DNA from: Pseudorasbora parva
Lineage: Eukaryota > Chordata > Actinopteri > Cypriniformes > Gobionidae
Assembly (NCBI RefSeq): GCF_024679245.1
Contig: NC_090184.1
Coordinates: forward strand, 1,957,047 to 2,021,046
DNA: 64,000 nt
Reading direction: 5' to 3'
Shown here: piece by piece, positions 1 through 33,042 of the stretch
Layout of the letters: each line of letters begins with the position of its first letter
How positions within the stretch are numbered: position 1 is the first letter of the stretch
Position numbers and translations under genes: made by a program
Notes under the pieces: model-generated
Seen by the model: the letters and a program-made list of their open reading frames with translations, nothing else
Told to the model about the DNA's origin: nothing
Databases searched by the model: none

Positions 1-418
1 AGCGGTAGCGTAGAGGCCGTTCTGCTCACGATGTGATGAGTATGCTGTGAGTTATAGGAAGTGTTTCCAGTTCTGGCTGACCTAGTTAATGCAGTCTTTG
101 AAAAATGTATATTGATCTCATTGATTTGTGATCATGATTCGGTGTAAATGGTGCATTCGACACAGATACCAATCCGTCTCCAACACTGCCATAATGGCAA
201 TATCGTAGAAATGATCTCCAACTGAATTAGCATGGGCCGTAGAAACAGCAGAGCAGATTTATATCGGTTCATTTGTCCTGGTGTGACTGTCTCCTGTGTT
301 TGTCGTGAGCTTGAACACTGCGGCTCTTTAAAGGCTGTTTGTTTGGCTCTGCCTGCGTTGGTTTACAGTTCGTTCAACTGTGTCACTGTATCGCTATCCA
401 ACGTTTGCCAGATATCAA
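1..418. other. Unassigned sequence
   Basis: No repeat or exon recognised. An open frame from 232 runs into the Tc1-like element at 419 and is probably chance. Confidence 0.4.
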
Positions 419-1042
419 TCAGGCATAACATTATGACAGGTGAAGTGAATAGCACTGATGATCTCTTCATCACGGCTCCTGTTAGTGGGTGGGATATATT
501 AGGCAGCAAGTGAACATTTAGTCCTCAGAGTTGATGTGTGTGAAGCAGGAGAAATGGGCAAGCGTAAGGATTTGAGCGAGTTTGGCCAGATTGTGACGGC
601 TAGACGACTGGGTCAGAGCATCTCCAAAACTGCAGCTCTTGTGGGCTGTTCCCGGTCTGCAGTGGTCAGTATCTATCAAAAGTGCTCCAAGGAAGGACCA
701 GTGGAGAACCGGCCACAGGGTCATGGGCGGCCAAGGCTCATTGATGCACGTGGGGAGCGAAGGCTGGCCCGTGGGGTCCGATCAAACAGACGAGCTACTG
801 GAGCTCAAACTGCTCCAGAAGTTAATGCTGGTTCTGATAGAAAGCTGTCAGAATACACAGAGCAGCTCAGTTTGTTGCGTACGGGGCGGCATAGCCGCTG
901 ACCAGTCAGTGTGACCTCTGACCCCTGACCCCGCCGAAAGCACCAACAGTGGCACGTGAGCATCAGAACTGGACCACAGAGTAATGGAAGAAGGTGGCCT
1001 GGTCTGAGGAATCACGTGTTCTTTTACATCACGTGGATGGCC

Positions 1043-1096
<54 letters not shown>

Positions 1097-1210
1097 CTTA
1101 CCTGAGGAACACATGGCCCCAGGATGTCTTGGCTATGAATTGGCCTCCAAATTTCCCAGATCTCAATCCAATTGAGCATCTGATGGATGTGCTGAACAAA
1201 CAAGTCCTGG
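419..1210 (+). mobile_element. Tc1-like transposon fragment, family A copy 1
   Basis: The 5' end carries the inverted-repeat sequence TCAGGCATAACATTATGAC. A transposase N-terminus starts at 554 ([14 protein letters not shown]) with a helix-turn-helix region ([20 protein letters not shown]) and stays open to 901. Downstream pieces are out of frame: WSEES, where Tc1 transposases have WSDES, then a (GT)n run, then PDLNPIEHL near 1165. The 3' inverted repeat is missing. Dead copy. Confidence 0.85.
1045..1094. repeat. (GT)n microsatellite inside Tc1-like copy
   Basis: About 25 GT units directly after the transposase segment encoding DGRV. The same position holds a shorter (CA)n run in the inverted copy at 12347-12358. 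Confidence 0.95.
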
Positions 1211-1306
1211 ATTTTACTGTGAACATCAAGTCTCAACTCAACAAGTCAAATCGTGTCTAGGCGCAGGTCCACCATCTGATCTGGATAACATCGCTGGCCT
1301 AGTTAA

Positions 1307-1597
1307 AGGGATAGTTCACCCAAAAATGAAAATTGTCATTTCCTCCCCCTAAAGTTGTTCCAAACCTGTATGAGTTTCTGCTGAACACAAAAAAAGATAT
1401 TTGGAAGAATGCTTGTAACAAAGCAGAGATAATAATAACCATTCACTAAAATAGTATTGTTTCCCCCTATGGTAGTGAGTGGTTGTTCTCTGCTTTGTTA
1501 CAAACCTTTTAATCTTTTTTTGTAAGAAACTCAAACAGGTTTGGAACAACTTGATGGTGAGTAAATGACAATTTTCCTTTTTGGGTGAACTATCCCT
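1307..1597. mobile_element. TTAA-flanked miniature inverted-repeat transposon
   Basis: Flanked by TTAA at 1303-1306 and 1598-1601. Ends are AGGGATAGTTCACCCAAAAA and its inverse (TTTTGGGTGAACTATCCCT). 291 bp, no coding capacity. The duplication suggests mobilisation by a piggyBac- or Kolobok-type transposase; the superfamily cannot be settled from the duplication alone. Confidence 0.85.
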
Positions 1598-1815
1598 TTA
1601 ATGCAGCCTTTAGGATGTGAATTACAGAAATGTGATAATGATATATGTGTATGCCATAGTAAAGAGATTAAATGAATTTAATCTGACGGAGTGTGTCTGC
1701 TTCCTGAACAATGCTAGGAAGACCGTTACAACTTTTTGTTGTAAATTTGTTTGCATGTGATTCGCTTCACAACACACACTAACCTCATTATTTCTGCTAG
1801 TAGAGCTGGACTTTA

Positions 1816-2251
1816 CTCTGCATAAAATGCTCTTCTTACTCAGTATTTTTGTCTTGTTTTCAGTCCAAATATCTAAATATTCTTAAATCAGGATGCATTT
1901 ACTAGATCAGTAAAATGATAGAAGATATTTTTGCTTGTTTTCTGGGGAAAATATCAAAATGAGTTTTTGCTTAAAACAGGCAAAATGATCTGCCAATGGG
2001 GTGAGAGAAATAATCTTATTTCTGTTTGGGACGGAAACAAGAAACAAGATTTCAGTCAGAAATAAGATTATTTCTCTCACCCCATTGGCAGATCATTTTG
2101 CCTGTTTTAAGCAAAAACTCATTTTGATTTTATTTTCAACAACAAAAAAATCTTATGTCATCTCGTTTCTAGTCTAAATATCATGCATTTTTAGATATTT
2201 AGACTAGAAACAAGACAAAATTACTGAATAAGAAGAGCATATTTTGCAGTG
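1816..2251. mobile_element. hAT-like palindromic MITE (TGCAAAAAATGCTCTTCTTA family), copy 1
   Basis: Near-perfect palindromic element: CATAAAATGCTCTTCTTACT at one end and its inverse before TTTTGCAGTG at the other, with an internal ATCTGCCAATGGGGTGAGAG axis. Related copies lie at 2741, 8352, 14255, 29735, 30136 and 30783. No coding capacity. No convincing target duplication seen. Confidence 0.75.
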
Positions 2252-2595
2252 TATGAAGTGTGACTTGCACTTTATGAATGAATGTCACACTCCACCAAGC
2301 GCAGATTTGCATCAAATATGGTTGAGATTATTGATTAACATGCTGCAGAAAACATGATACATGAACACTGCTTTTCTAAAAGCATAGCTATATGGTCAGT
2401 TGCGTCCTATCATTTGTGTCGGTGTTTTTTGCCCTGCTGAGAAACGCTGGTCGAGAAAATGCAACGGATCGTTTTAAATGAATGCTGCTTATTGATTTCC
2501 AGCAGTGGCTAATGGCTATAAAGTCCAGCTGAATCATTTACTGTGTGCACTAGCATTGGTGAAGCTAAAGTATACTTCAGGTTTTACGTGTTTGG

Positions 2596-2629
<34 letters not shown>

Positions 2630-2740
2630 CGTCATCAGAGAGATATGCAAGCTCGGTGTAGTGTTATATGAGCGCCTGTGTTTGCACTCGCGGTCAGACT
2701 GAGTGCACTTTGGCAGGTGTGCAAATGTACATACACATTA

Positions 2741-3095
2741 CACTGCAAAAAATGCTGTTCTTACTTAGTAGTTTTGTCTTGTTTCTAGTCCACACATTGA
2801 ACAATTCTTACATTAAGAGACATTTACTAGACAAGTAAAAATTATTGTCTTGTTTTTGGGAAAAATAACTCAAAATGAAGAGAGTTTGTGCTTAAAATAA
2901 GATAAATAATCTGCCAATGGGGGGAGAAAAATAATCTTATTTTAAGCAAAATCTCTTAATTTTGAGTTATTTTTCCCCAAAACAAGACAATTACTTTTGC
3001 TTGTTTAGTAAATAGTTCTTGTTTTAATAATTTTTAGATGTTTGGACTAGAAACAAGACAAAAATATTGAGGAAGAAAAGCATTTTTTTGCAGTG
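2741..3095. mobile_element. hAT-like palindromic MITE, copy 2
   Basis: Begins CACTGCAAAAAATGCTGTTC and ends with the inverse TTTGCAGTG. Same family as 1816-2251. Confidence 0.75.
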
Positions 3096-3236
3096 ACGTG
3101 TTCATGTAAAGAAAACATTGCCACACAGAGTTTTGAACTGAACTTTCACTAAATTGATTTTAAGGCATCATAACAATTGTATCTTCTTGTTCTTCTTCTT
3201 CTTCTTGTTCTTCTTCTTGTTCTTCTTCTTCGCCAG

Positions 3237-3317
3237 TGGATCACCAGTGATGATCTGCAGCAACACGAAGCAAGAATTCAGACGAGTGAGAAGAACAGGA
3301 CGTCCCATCAGGCCGTT
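3237..3317 (+). CDS. Candidate upstream exon of the IL17RE-like gene
   Basis: A long TTC/TTG pyrimidine tract ends in CGCCAG at 3236, and GTGAGT follows 3317. The 81 nt between are open in phase 0 (27 codons, begins WITSDDLQQHEAR), which matches the phase-0 start of the exon at 8024. No homology is recognised and the pyrimidine tract could be a simple repeat, so this may be a chance open stretch. Confidence 0.35.
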
Positions 3318-3487
3318 GTGAGTGAATTCCTTTGGTCTGTGTTAAAGGGTTAGTTCACCCAAAAATGAAATGTCTGTCATTAACTCCTCACCCTTCTTTC
3401 ATGATTTGGATCGCGTGTCAAACTGCTGAAATCACGTGACATTGGCGATCCGAATCATGAATTAATACGCTGATTCATAACCGTTTG

Positions 3488-4117
3488 AAGCCCTGTCCAC
3501 ACGAAGCCAGCGCTTTCCCAATCCAATCTTTTTTTTTCCTCGTTTCAAGAAATATCTGCGCCCAAACGAGCTTACAAAAACGGACTAAAAACGATGTAGT
3601 TTGCATGCCAGGCCAGTGTGTGGCGCTGTAATTCTGCCACAGAAATACACTAAAAACGGAGAAGAAGAGTTGTGGCTAGCAGGGGTATAGCAGTGGTCGG
3701 AGGTGAGGCAAAATCTCACAATAAAATAACAATAAATACATTTGCTACTTAACAGATGTGTTTTATTAACGCCTACACCTACCCCGACCCTAAACATACC
3801 CTTACAGTAATGCAGATACGGTCATTAAATGACGCGATATTGATGTGCGCATGCCCAGTGCCTGTAGCTGTATCCCTCAACTCTTTCACCGTGCCGGACG
3901 TAGTGTGATGACATCACCGTTTCAGAAAATATACGGATTCGCTGTACACACGAAAACGGAAGATGATCGTTTTCAGATTTATCCACTCTGGGACCCGGTT
4001 TCAGAAATATATCGGATGCATGCTTCTAAAACGCCGGATCCGTGTGGACGAAACGCTGATACGGTAAAAAATGTATACGCATACAGCTAAACGCGTTTCT
4101 GTGTGGACGGGGCCTAA
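3488..4117. mobile_element. MITE with GGCCC(C/T)GTCCACAC ends
   Basis: Left end GCCCTGTCCACACGAAGCC; right end is the inverse, TGTGTGGACGGGGCCTA. Non-coding. Confidence 0.65.
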
Positions 4118-4704
4118 GGCTTTATTTTAGCCTGCCGTGCTCATCCTCAGCTCTAGTCAGAATATGAGTCTGATGCTCATTGGGCTGTGATTATGGGGCG
4201 TGTTTCAACCCAACCTGGAAAGACCTCGATTGGACAGACCAACAACCAATCAGAGCAGTGGAGCGACGCATTGTCAAATGTCAACAGAGCTCAACTGCAC
4301 TGTGTTGCCAAGTCCGCGTTTTTCCTCCGCGGGTTGAAGCGACTATTATGTGATATATAGACCCATGAGTGCGAATTTTAGCAGCAACTTTACCAAAATA
4401 ACACACATTTTACCCCCAACGCCATTTTCCCCCCGGAGAACCCCCCGAGAAGCTATTGTTTAGGGCTAGTAGTTGGCGGGTTTTGTTGCAAACTTGGCAA
4501 CCCTGTCTGCACGCGCGCTGGAATAAACGATCTTAGCCGGTGTTGTAAAAAAAAAAAAAAAAATTAATGATACACAGAGCACTTACCCAACATGATCATC
4601 AGCTTTGAGAGAAATAGTGAAGGTGATGCAGATACAAACAAGCTCTCCGTTTAGGATTCGAGTAAATATAACTCAAGCGCCTTTGATGACGTGATGATTA
4701 CGGT

Positions 4705-5662
4705 ACTGTTGATCATCTGTCCATCATCGTCTAAAGCCCGCCCTGATGATCTCATTGGTCAGTTACTGTTGATCATCTGTCCATCATCGTCTAAAGCCCG
4801 CCCTGATGATCTCATTGGTCAGTTTCTGTTGATCATCTGTCCATCATCGTCTAAAGCCCGCCCTGATGATCTCATTGGTCAGTTTCTGTTGATCATCTGT
4901 CCGTCATCGGCTAAAGCCCGCCCTGATGATCTCATTGGTCAGCTTCTGTTGATCATCTGTCCGTCATCGGCTAAAGCCCGCCCTGATGATCTCATTGGTC
5001 AGTTTCTGTTGATCATCTGTCCGTCATCGTCTAAAGCCCGCCCTGATGATCTCATTGGTCAGTTACTGTTGATCATCTGTCCGTCATCGTCTAAAGCCCG
5101 TCCTGATGATCTCATTGGTCAGCTTCTGTTGATCATCTGTCTGTCATCGGCTAAAGCCCGCCCTGATGATCTCATTGGTCAGCTTCTGTTGATCATCTGT
5201 CCGTCATCGTCTAAAGCCCGCCTTATGATCTCATTGGTCAGCTTCTGTTGATCATCTGTCCGTCATCGGCTAAAGCCTGCCCTGATGATCTCATTGGTCA
5301 GTTTCTGTTGATCATCTGTCCGTCATCGGCTAAAGCCCGCCCTGATGATCTCATTGGTCAGTTTCTGTTGATCATCTGTCCGTCATCGGCTAAAGCCCGC
5401 CCTGATGATCTCATTGGTCAGTTTCTGTTGATCATCTGTCCGTCATCGTCTAAAGCCCACCCTGATGAGCTCATTGGTCAGTTTCTGTTGATCATCTGTC
5501 CGTCATCGGCTAAAGCCCGCCCTGATGATCTCATTGGTCAGTTTCTGTTGATCATCTGTCCGTCATCGGCTAAAGCCCGCCCTGATGATCTCATTGGTCA
5601 GTTTCTGTTGATCATCTGTCCGTCATCGGCTAAAGCCCGCCCTGATGATCTCATTGGTCCGG
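4705..5662. repeat. 60-bp minisatellite, about 16 units
   Basis: Units contain TGATCATCTGTCCGTCATCG and TGATGATCTCATTGGTCAG. Units differ mainly at a CCATCATCG/CCGTCATCG site and at CGTCT/CGGCT. One unit near 5222 lacks a base (59 bp). Because 60 is a multiple of 3 the array is open over two long frames; these are not genes. Confidence 0.95.
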
Positions 5663-5999
5663 CCGTTTCTGTTCGGGGATAATTACTCCTCTATGGAGCG
5701 AGGCCAGACCGAACCGCCTGACCTAAACATTTTTGTGGGTAGGGCTAAATTCGGCTGCCATCCAGGCTATCTTTATTTGAGGATTGAACACAAACGCGGA
5801 AGAGAAGCCAATGCTGAATAAAGTCGTAGTTTTTGTTATTTTTGGACCCAAATGTATTTCGGATGCTTCAAGAGACTCTAATTAACCCACTGATGTCTCA
5901 TATGGACTACTTTGATGATGTTTTTATTCCCTTTCTGGACATGGACATTATAGTGTGCATACACTTGCATACGCTCTCGGACTAAATATAAAATATCTT

Positions 6000-6378
6000 T
6001 GTAACAAGTTCGATATGATAAGGAAGGAAGAGGACACGGGAGTCGGCTGGACTGTTGATGCTTCTCTTTATTTTCGTATATCAAAGTCAGTAACACACTC
6101 AGGCGTGTGCCTTCAGGCAAACTCATAAACAACAATAACTTCCGGTTCACAGCACTTCCGGCTTCCGGGTCAAACTCAGGGTCTCATGTGTCGCATCAAC
6201 AGTCCGACTCTCTCTCTCCCTGTCCTCTGGTTCCGCTGGCGTTTTATCCCCTCTCCGCGCTCATTACTGGAACAAGAGACAGGTGTTATTAATCTGCGTC
6301 CAACCCACTCACTTACCGCTCGTCCCGCGGCTCTCTCTCCCGCTGCAGACCTCGCTGAACCACGCCCCCCTTGCCACA
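6000..6378. mobile_element. Solo LTR (379 bp)
   Basis: Starts TGTAACAAGTTCG and ends CTTGCCACA (TG...CA), with the 5-bp duplication ATCTT at 5995-5999 and 6379-6383. There is no internal retroviral or Gypsy sequence, so this is the product of LTR-LTR recombination. It interrupts the host repeat between AAATAT and AAACTGTG. Confidence 0.75.
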
Positions 6379-6485
6379 ATCTTAAACTGTGTGTGAAGAT
6401 GAACGGAGGTCTTACGGGTGTGGAACGACATTAGGGAGAGGAGTTAATGACAGACATTTCATTTCTGGCTGAACTAACCCTTTAA

Positions 6486-6914
6486 AGCTACACTGTGTAA
6501 CTTTTTTAGTTTATTCTTAGCTAAAAACACTTAGTTCTTTCAAAAATATATGTGCTCATTAATGTATATTTACTTCTTTCAAGTAATAAAGTATTCTGGT
6601 AAGTTTATAATATGCCATTGTAAACACATACGGGTGAGGGGTTCGAATGCCGGTCGCCATGTTGCTCCTCCATCTTGAAAGTACAGTAGCCAAAGAGGGA
6701 CATACCCGTAAATTCAAGCTTCGCCTTTCGCGCTTTAACACTCGATGGCACCGTGTCGAATGTGAAGAGGGGGATTGCCGTGTTAATCTTGGACTAAATT
6801 GGCCACCGTAGGAGTTAAAACGAAATCAGAATTGAGAGGAACAGAAACTAATATTCACTGGATGGTCATAAACCTTTACACCGCTAGATGGGGGAAATAT
6901 CACACAGGGGAGCT
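6486..6914. mobile_element. TTAA-flanked MITE (AGCTACACTGTGTAAC family), copy 1
   Basis: Ends AGCTACACTGTGTAACTTTT and CACACAGGGGAGCT between TTAA at 6482-6485 and 6915-6918. The left TTAA is shared with the element that ends at 6481. A longer copy is at 21517-22208. Confidence 0.85.
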
Positions 6915-7269
6915 TTAAGTGCTTTATCCTTGTAAAGAGTTTCTCAGACTTAGCGAGTGCAACTTTAGTGAAGCAGATATAGGGTCCTATCACACACACA
7001 CACCTCAATGTGACACAAGTGTGTTCTGCTAGTTTCAGCCCAATGCAGTTTTCATGTTCACGTCCAGATCCTCGTTGTTTGTAGATAAAAATCCCTGGCA
7101 GCCAAAACGACTACACCATTGACCAACACACACCTGCTCTAAAGTCAATAGCGCAGTATTTTTGTGTTATTTAAAGGGTGTGTTAGTAATATGAGCCTAT
7201 AGATGGAGCACAACAAGCATACTCTGATTATTACACACAGGGACACCACACACACACACATACACACAC

Positions 7270-7371
7270 ACGCTTGTTTTTGTTAAATGTGGGGATATTC
7301 CATAGACGTAATGGTTTTTATACTGTACAAACTGTATTTTCTATCCCCTTACACTGCCCCTAAACCTACCG

Positions 7372-7454
<83 letters not shown>

Positions 7455-7561
7455 CCCCTAAACCTACCCATCACACACACAGCCCCTAAACCTACCGAAC
7501 ACACACACACACACACAGCCCCTAAACCTACCCATCACACACACTGCCCCTAAACCTACCG

Positions 7562-7594
<33 letters not shown>

Positions 7595-7636
7595 CCCCTA
7601 AACCTACCCATCACACACAGCCCCTAAACCTACCCA

Positions 7637-7707
<71 letters not shown>

Positions 7708-7805
7708 GTATGTTTAGTATGTTTTTGAAGCTATTTTACATAAGCCACATGTATAGTGTAATACCCATGTAGTTATACAGATTTGTGTCCTCATAAACCG
7801 CATAA

Positions 7806-7836
<31 letters not shown>

Positions 7837-7890
7837 CCCTAAACCTACCCATCACAGGAAACATTCTGCATTTTTACTTTTTCAAAAAAA
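7270..7890 (-). repeat. CA-rich minisatellite/MITE, inverted relative to 9.1-11.5 kb
   Basis: Contains CATAGACGTAATGGTTTTTA, CCCCTAAACCTACC blocks separated by (CA)n runs, and ACAGGAAACATTCTGCATTT. All are reverse complements of blocks at 9.1-11.5 kb. It lies directly before exon A of the receptor gene. Confidence 0.85.
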
Positions 7891-8023
7891 ACTCCTGTAT
7901 GAAAGGAATAGGAACTTGTGTTTTTTCAGTTTGTGAGGCATGCTTTGTACAACTCAGGCTGTTTGCAGTGTTTGTAACTGTGTGTGTGTGTATGTGTGTG
8001 TGTGTGTGTGTGTGTGCCTCCAG

Positions 8024-29680
<21,657 letters not shown>

Positions 29681-29734
29681 CCGTCTGCTGATCAGAAGAG
29701 ACCGTTTCAGAAGCACAGAGTCCGTCCAGTCCAA

Positions 29735-29860
29735 GTGCTTGTTTTCTGGGGAAAAATATCTAAATGAAGTGAGTTTTTGCTTAAAACAGGCAAAATGATC
29801 TGCCAATGGGGTGAGAAAAATAATCTGATTTCCGTTTCGGACGGAAACAAGAAACAAGAT
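29735..29860. mobile_element. Internal fragment of hAT-like MITE
   Basis: GCAAAATGATCTGCCAATGG core without the ends, lying between the two copies of the receptor tail. Confidence 0.7.
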
Positions 29861-30040
29861 TAGAGACTAAACTCGTGCCGACGGACACACCTAAATTCGT
29901 TCCCAGCTTCTCACGGAAATTAATGAGCGAAAGATGAAAGACATGGAGGCGAAAGAGACTCTTATCGTTGTGCTTATCCAGAAAGGTGTGCTTGAAGAAA
30001 AAGACTGTGCCAGAACCACATTAGCCACTGGATGGGTAGC
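29861..30040 (+). pseudogene. Duplicated copy of the IL17RE-like coding tail
   Basis: This segment repeats 29502-29683 with scattered substitutions plus length differences of 3 and 6 nt. In the receptor frame it reads RLETKLVPTDTPKFVPS, then SRKLMSER and a TGA. It has no splice acceptor or start, and about 125 bp of hAT-like repeat separates it from the original, so it is untranslated 3' sequence. Confidence 0.75.
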
Positions 30041-30135
30041 CAGACGGACAGACAGAGTTCAGTGCAACATTACAGTCTGTCCAGCAGGGGGCAGACATTA
30101 AACTGAGCTCAGGATATTCTCACAGCGCTGCATCT

Positions 30136-30586
30136 CACTGCAAAAAATACTCTTCTTATTTAGTATTTTTTTTCCGTTTCCAGTCCAAATATCTAAATAT
30201 TCCTAAATCAAGATGCATTTACTAGATCAGTAAAATGACAGAAGATATTTTTTCTTGTTTTCTGGGGGAAAACATCTAAATGAATTGAGTTTTTTCTTAA
30301 AACAGGCAAACTTAGCCAATGGGTTGAGAAAAATAATCTTATTTCTGTTTGGGACGGAAACAAGATTTCAATCAGAAATAAGATTATTTTTCTCACCCCA
30401 TTGGCAGATCATTTTGCCTGTTTTAAGCAAAAACTCTCTTCATTTAGATTTTTTTCCCCAGAAAACACACAAAAATATCTTATGTCGTTTTACTGATCTA
30501 GTAAATGCATCTTGATTTAAGAATTTTTGGATATTTAGACTGCAAACAAGACAGAATTACTGAGTAAGAAGAGCATTTATTGCAGT
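30136..30586. mobile_element. hAT-like palindromic MITE, copy 5
   Basis: CACTGCAAAAAATACTCTTC to AAGAGCATTTATTGCAGTG. Lies 3' of the receptor gene. Confidence 0.78.
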
Positions 30587-30587
30587 G

Positions 30588-31690
30588 CTGATCAGAGAGA
30601 TGTGGATATGTTTGCACCAGTCACATTTATTCATACTTCACTTTATACAATAGATTTCTTTAAAGCAGCAGCTCTACAGTATTAAACATGACAAAACAGA
30701 GTTCAGTGCAACAGTTCAGTCTGTCCAGCAGGGGGCAGAGACATTAAAGTAAAGCCGCGTTTCCACCTTTCCCCAGGAACCACACTGCATAAAATGCTCT
30801 TCTTACTCAGTATTTTTGTCTTGTTTCCAGTCCAAATATCTAAATATTCTTAAATCAAGATGCATTTACTAGATCAGTAAAATGACATAAGATATTTTTA
30901 CTTGTTTTCTGGGGGAAAAATATCAAAATTAGTTTTTGCTTAAAACAGGCAAAATGATCTGCCAATGGGGTGAGAGAAATCATCGTATTTCTGATTGAAA
31001 TCTTGTTTCTTGTTTCCGTCCCAAACAGAAATAAGATTATTTTTCTCACCCCATTAGCAGATCATTTTGCCTGTTTTAAGCAAAAACTCACTTCATTTTC
31101 GGGTAAAGGTTTCCCCCTTAAAACGGCCCTGCTCGCGAGGGTAGTACTTTTTCAAAGTTCAGGAACTTTCGGGGGGCGGGACTTGGCTGCTGAACGTGCT
31201 GATTGGTTGAGCTCACGCAGCATTTATATCAACCTTAAAGTCTGCAGTAAGAGTCGTTTGCTCCTCAAATCAACAATAGAGTTTTAAAAAAATGCGACCG
31301 ATGGACCGACGACGAGGTTCAGGCTTTATTTGCGGATGATGAAATCCAGTGAGAACCTGAAAGACTCAAGCGCAGTCCTACGTCACCGGACTAATCTTCG
31401 CAGTACTTTAGACCGTGATGGAAACGCAGACGGCAGCAGGTCTGAGGGAAAAACAGTTCCTGGGCAGATTGTTCTGGGTAATTTTGGTGGAAACGCGGCT
31501 CACAGTCAAGGTTCTGTTCTGCTCTTTGTTTGTGGGTAAAAAGAAGTTTGAAATGCGTTGGATCTGATCAGAGAGATGTGGATATGTTTGCACCAGCTCT
31601 GCAATTCAGACACATTTATTCATACTTCACTTTATACAATAGATTGCTTTAAAGCAGCAGCTCTACAGTATTAAACATAAACAGTGTTAA
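30588..31690. repeat. Duplicated 3'-flank block
   Basis: 30588-30700 (GATCAGAGAGATGTGGATAT to CTACAGTATTAAACAT) recurs at 31566-31682, with 16 bp extra in the second copy. The related GTCCAGCAGGGGGCAGA segment also occurs twice (30079-30097 and 30721-30739). Confidence 0.8.
30753..31500. mobile_element. MITE with AGCCGCGTTTCCACC ends, interrupted
   Basis: Left AGCCGCGTTTCCACC; right inverse GGTGGAAACGCGGCT. A partial hAT-like MITE (30783-31099) is inserted near the left end. Confidence 0.75.
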
Positions 31691-32572
31691 CATCTGAACT
31701 GAAGAAATGAACAGCTCAAAGAAGGTGGAGCCTCTGAGCCACACCCACCTGTTACATCATCAACAGACGGACCAATGGGAGTTCACCAGTCAGAGTGAAG
31801 ACTTCATTTTGTCCTGGTATTTCTTCGACGTCACACTTCATTCTTTAGTCTCACTTGAAGCATATCAGGGCCTTTGCAAAGCCTGTGCTGACTGACAGAA
31901 AACACGTCGACCGAGAGATTGAATCCAATAGTTGGTGATAAGGAGAGATTTACAAGCAATTTAATAGGCCGGTCGTTTTTGACTCGGAATACCAAATTAG
32001 GTAAAGTATTTCAGCCTGGTGTATTGGTTATCCTTCTCATGTTATGAAGATGAATCTCTTGTTGAATTTCCTCATTTGTACGTCACTTTGGATGGAAGCG
32101 TCTGCTAAATGAACGCATGTGAAGAATGAACTCTACAAAGAGTTGTGCAGACATTTATTTTCTGCCATGTTTTTTTTTTAAATAAAGAAAAAATCCACCA
32201 ACCTGGAAAGTCTAGTTTCCTATTGGTAATCGTGAGATTATGATGTTCACATGCACTCATGTTGTAAATATGATCATCTGAAGCTCAATCAAAGCTCTCT
32301 TTTGAGGGAATAATAATAACCCGTCCTGTACATATATATGTAAACATTGGAAATGTTGTATTTTTGTATAAAGACCTGCATCAGTAGACTTGTGCTTGTT
32401 CATCAGTATATATAAATGCATCAATCATCCATAGTCCTAGTTATCAGATTATTATTTTACCACAGCTCTGTTTAATGAGCATAATTATATGTGATCGTGT
32501 ACCACAAAACTCTCTTAAGGGTCAATGTTTTGAAATTGAATCATCGGAATAAATAAGCATCATTGCTTATTT
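31691..32572. other. Intergenic 3' flank
   Basis: No gene recognised. AAATAAAG at 32180 could serve as a polyadenylation signal. GTACGTCACTTTGGATGGAA with GCGTCTGCTAAATGAA (about 32080-32116) is a typical fish SINE/LINE tail. Confidence 0.45.
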
Positions 32573-32637
32573 ATACACACTCACCTAAAGGATTATTAGG
32601 AGCACACACTAATACTGTGTTTGACCCTCTTTTGCCT

Positions 32638-33042
32638 TCAGAACTGCCTTAATTCTCCGTGGCATTGATCAACAAGCTGCTGAAAGCATTCTTTAGAAAT
32701 GTTGGCCCATATTGATAGGAGAGCATCTTGCAGTTGATGGAGATTTGTGGGATGCACATCCAGGGCATGAAGCTCCCGTTCCACCACATCCCAAAGATGC
32801 TCTATTGGGTTGAGATCTGGGGACTGTGGCGGCCATTTTAGTTCAGTCAACTCATTGGCATGTTCAAGAAACCAATTTGAAATGGTTGGAGCTTTGTGAC
32901 ATGGTGCATTATCCTGCTGGAAGTAGCCATCAGAGGATGGGGACATGGTGGTCATAAAGGGATGGACATGGTCAGAAACAATGCTCAGGTAGGCCGTGGC
33001 ATTTAAACGATGCCCAATTGGCACTAAGGGGCCTAAAGTGTG
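32638..33042 (-). pseudogene. Tc1-like transposase, C-terminal part
   Basis: Contains FQQDNAPCHKA (second catalytic Asp) and SPDLNPIEHLWDV (catalytic Glu), ending ELRQF and stop. It is in the same frame as the N-terminal part once the LINE and one duplication copy are discounted. Combined length would be 336 codons plus stop, usual for Tc1 transposases. Confidence 0.88.

Larger units (their letters stand above)
3346..6481. mobile_element. TTAA-flanked element carrying nested insertions
   Basis: Left end AGGGTTAGTTCACCCAAAAA after TTAA (3342-3345); right end is the inverse, GAACTAACCCT, before TTAA (6482-6485). Shorter relatives are at 13635-14015 and about 28205-28791. The interior holds a MITE (3488-4117), a 60-bp minisatellite and a solo LTR. 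That both ends belong to one element is inferred. Confidence 0.55.

Noticed and set aside
4705..5662. CRISPR-like direct repeats
   Set aside because: Units are contiguous with no unique spacers, in a vertebrate genome; this is a minisatellite. The same holds for the 21-bp and 32-bp arrays.
4691..5682. Two plus-strand frames with ICPSSSKARPDDLIGQ repeats
   Set aside because: Produced by the 60-bp minisatellite; the switch between frames comes from one unit lacking a base.
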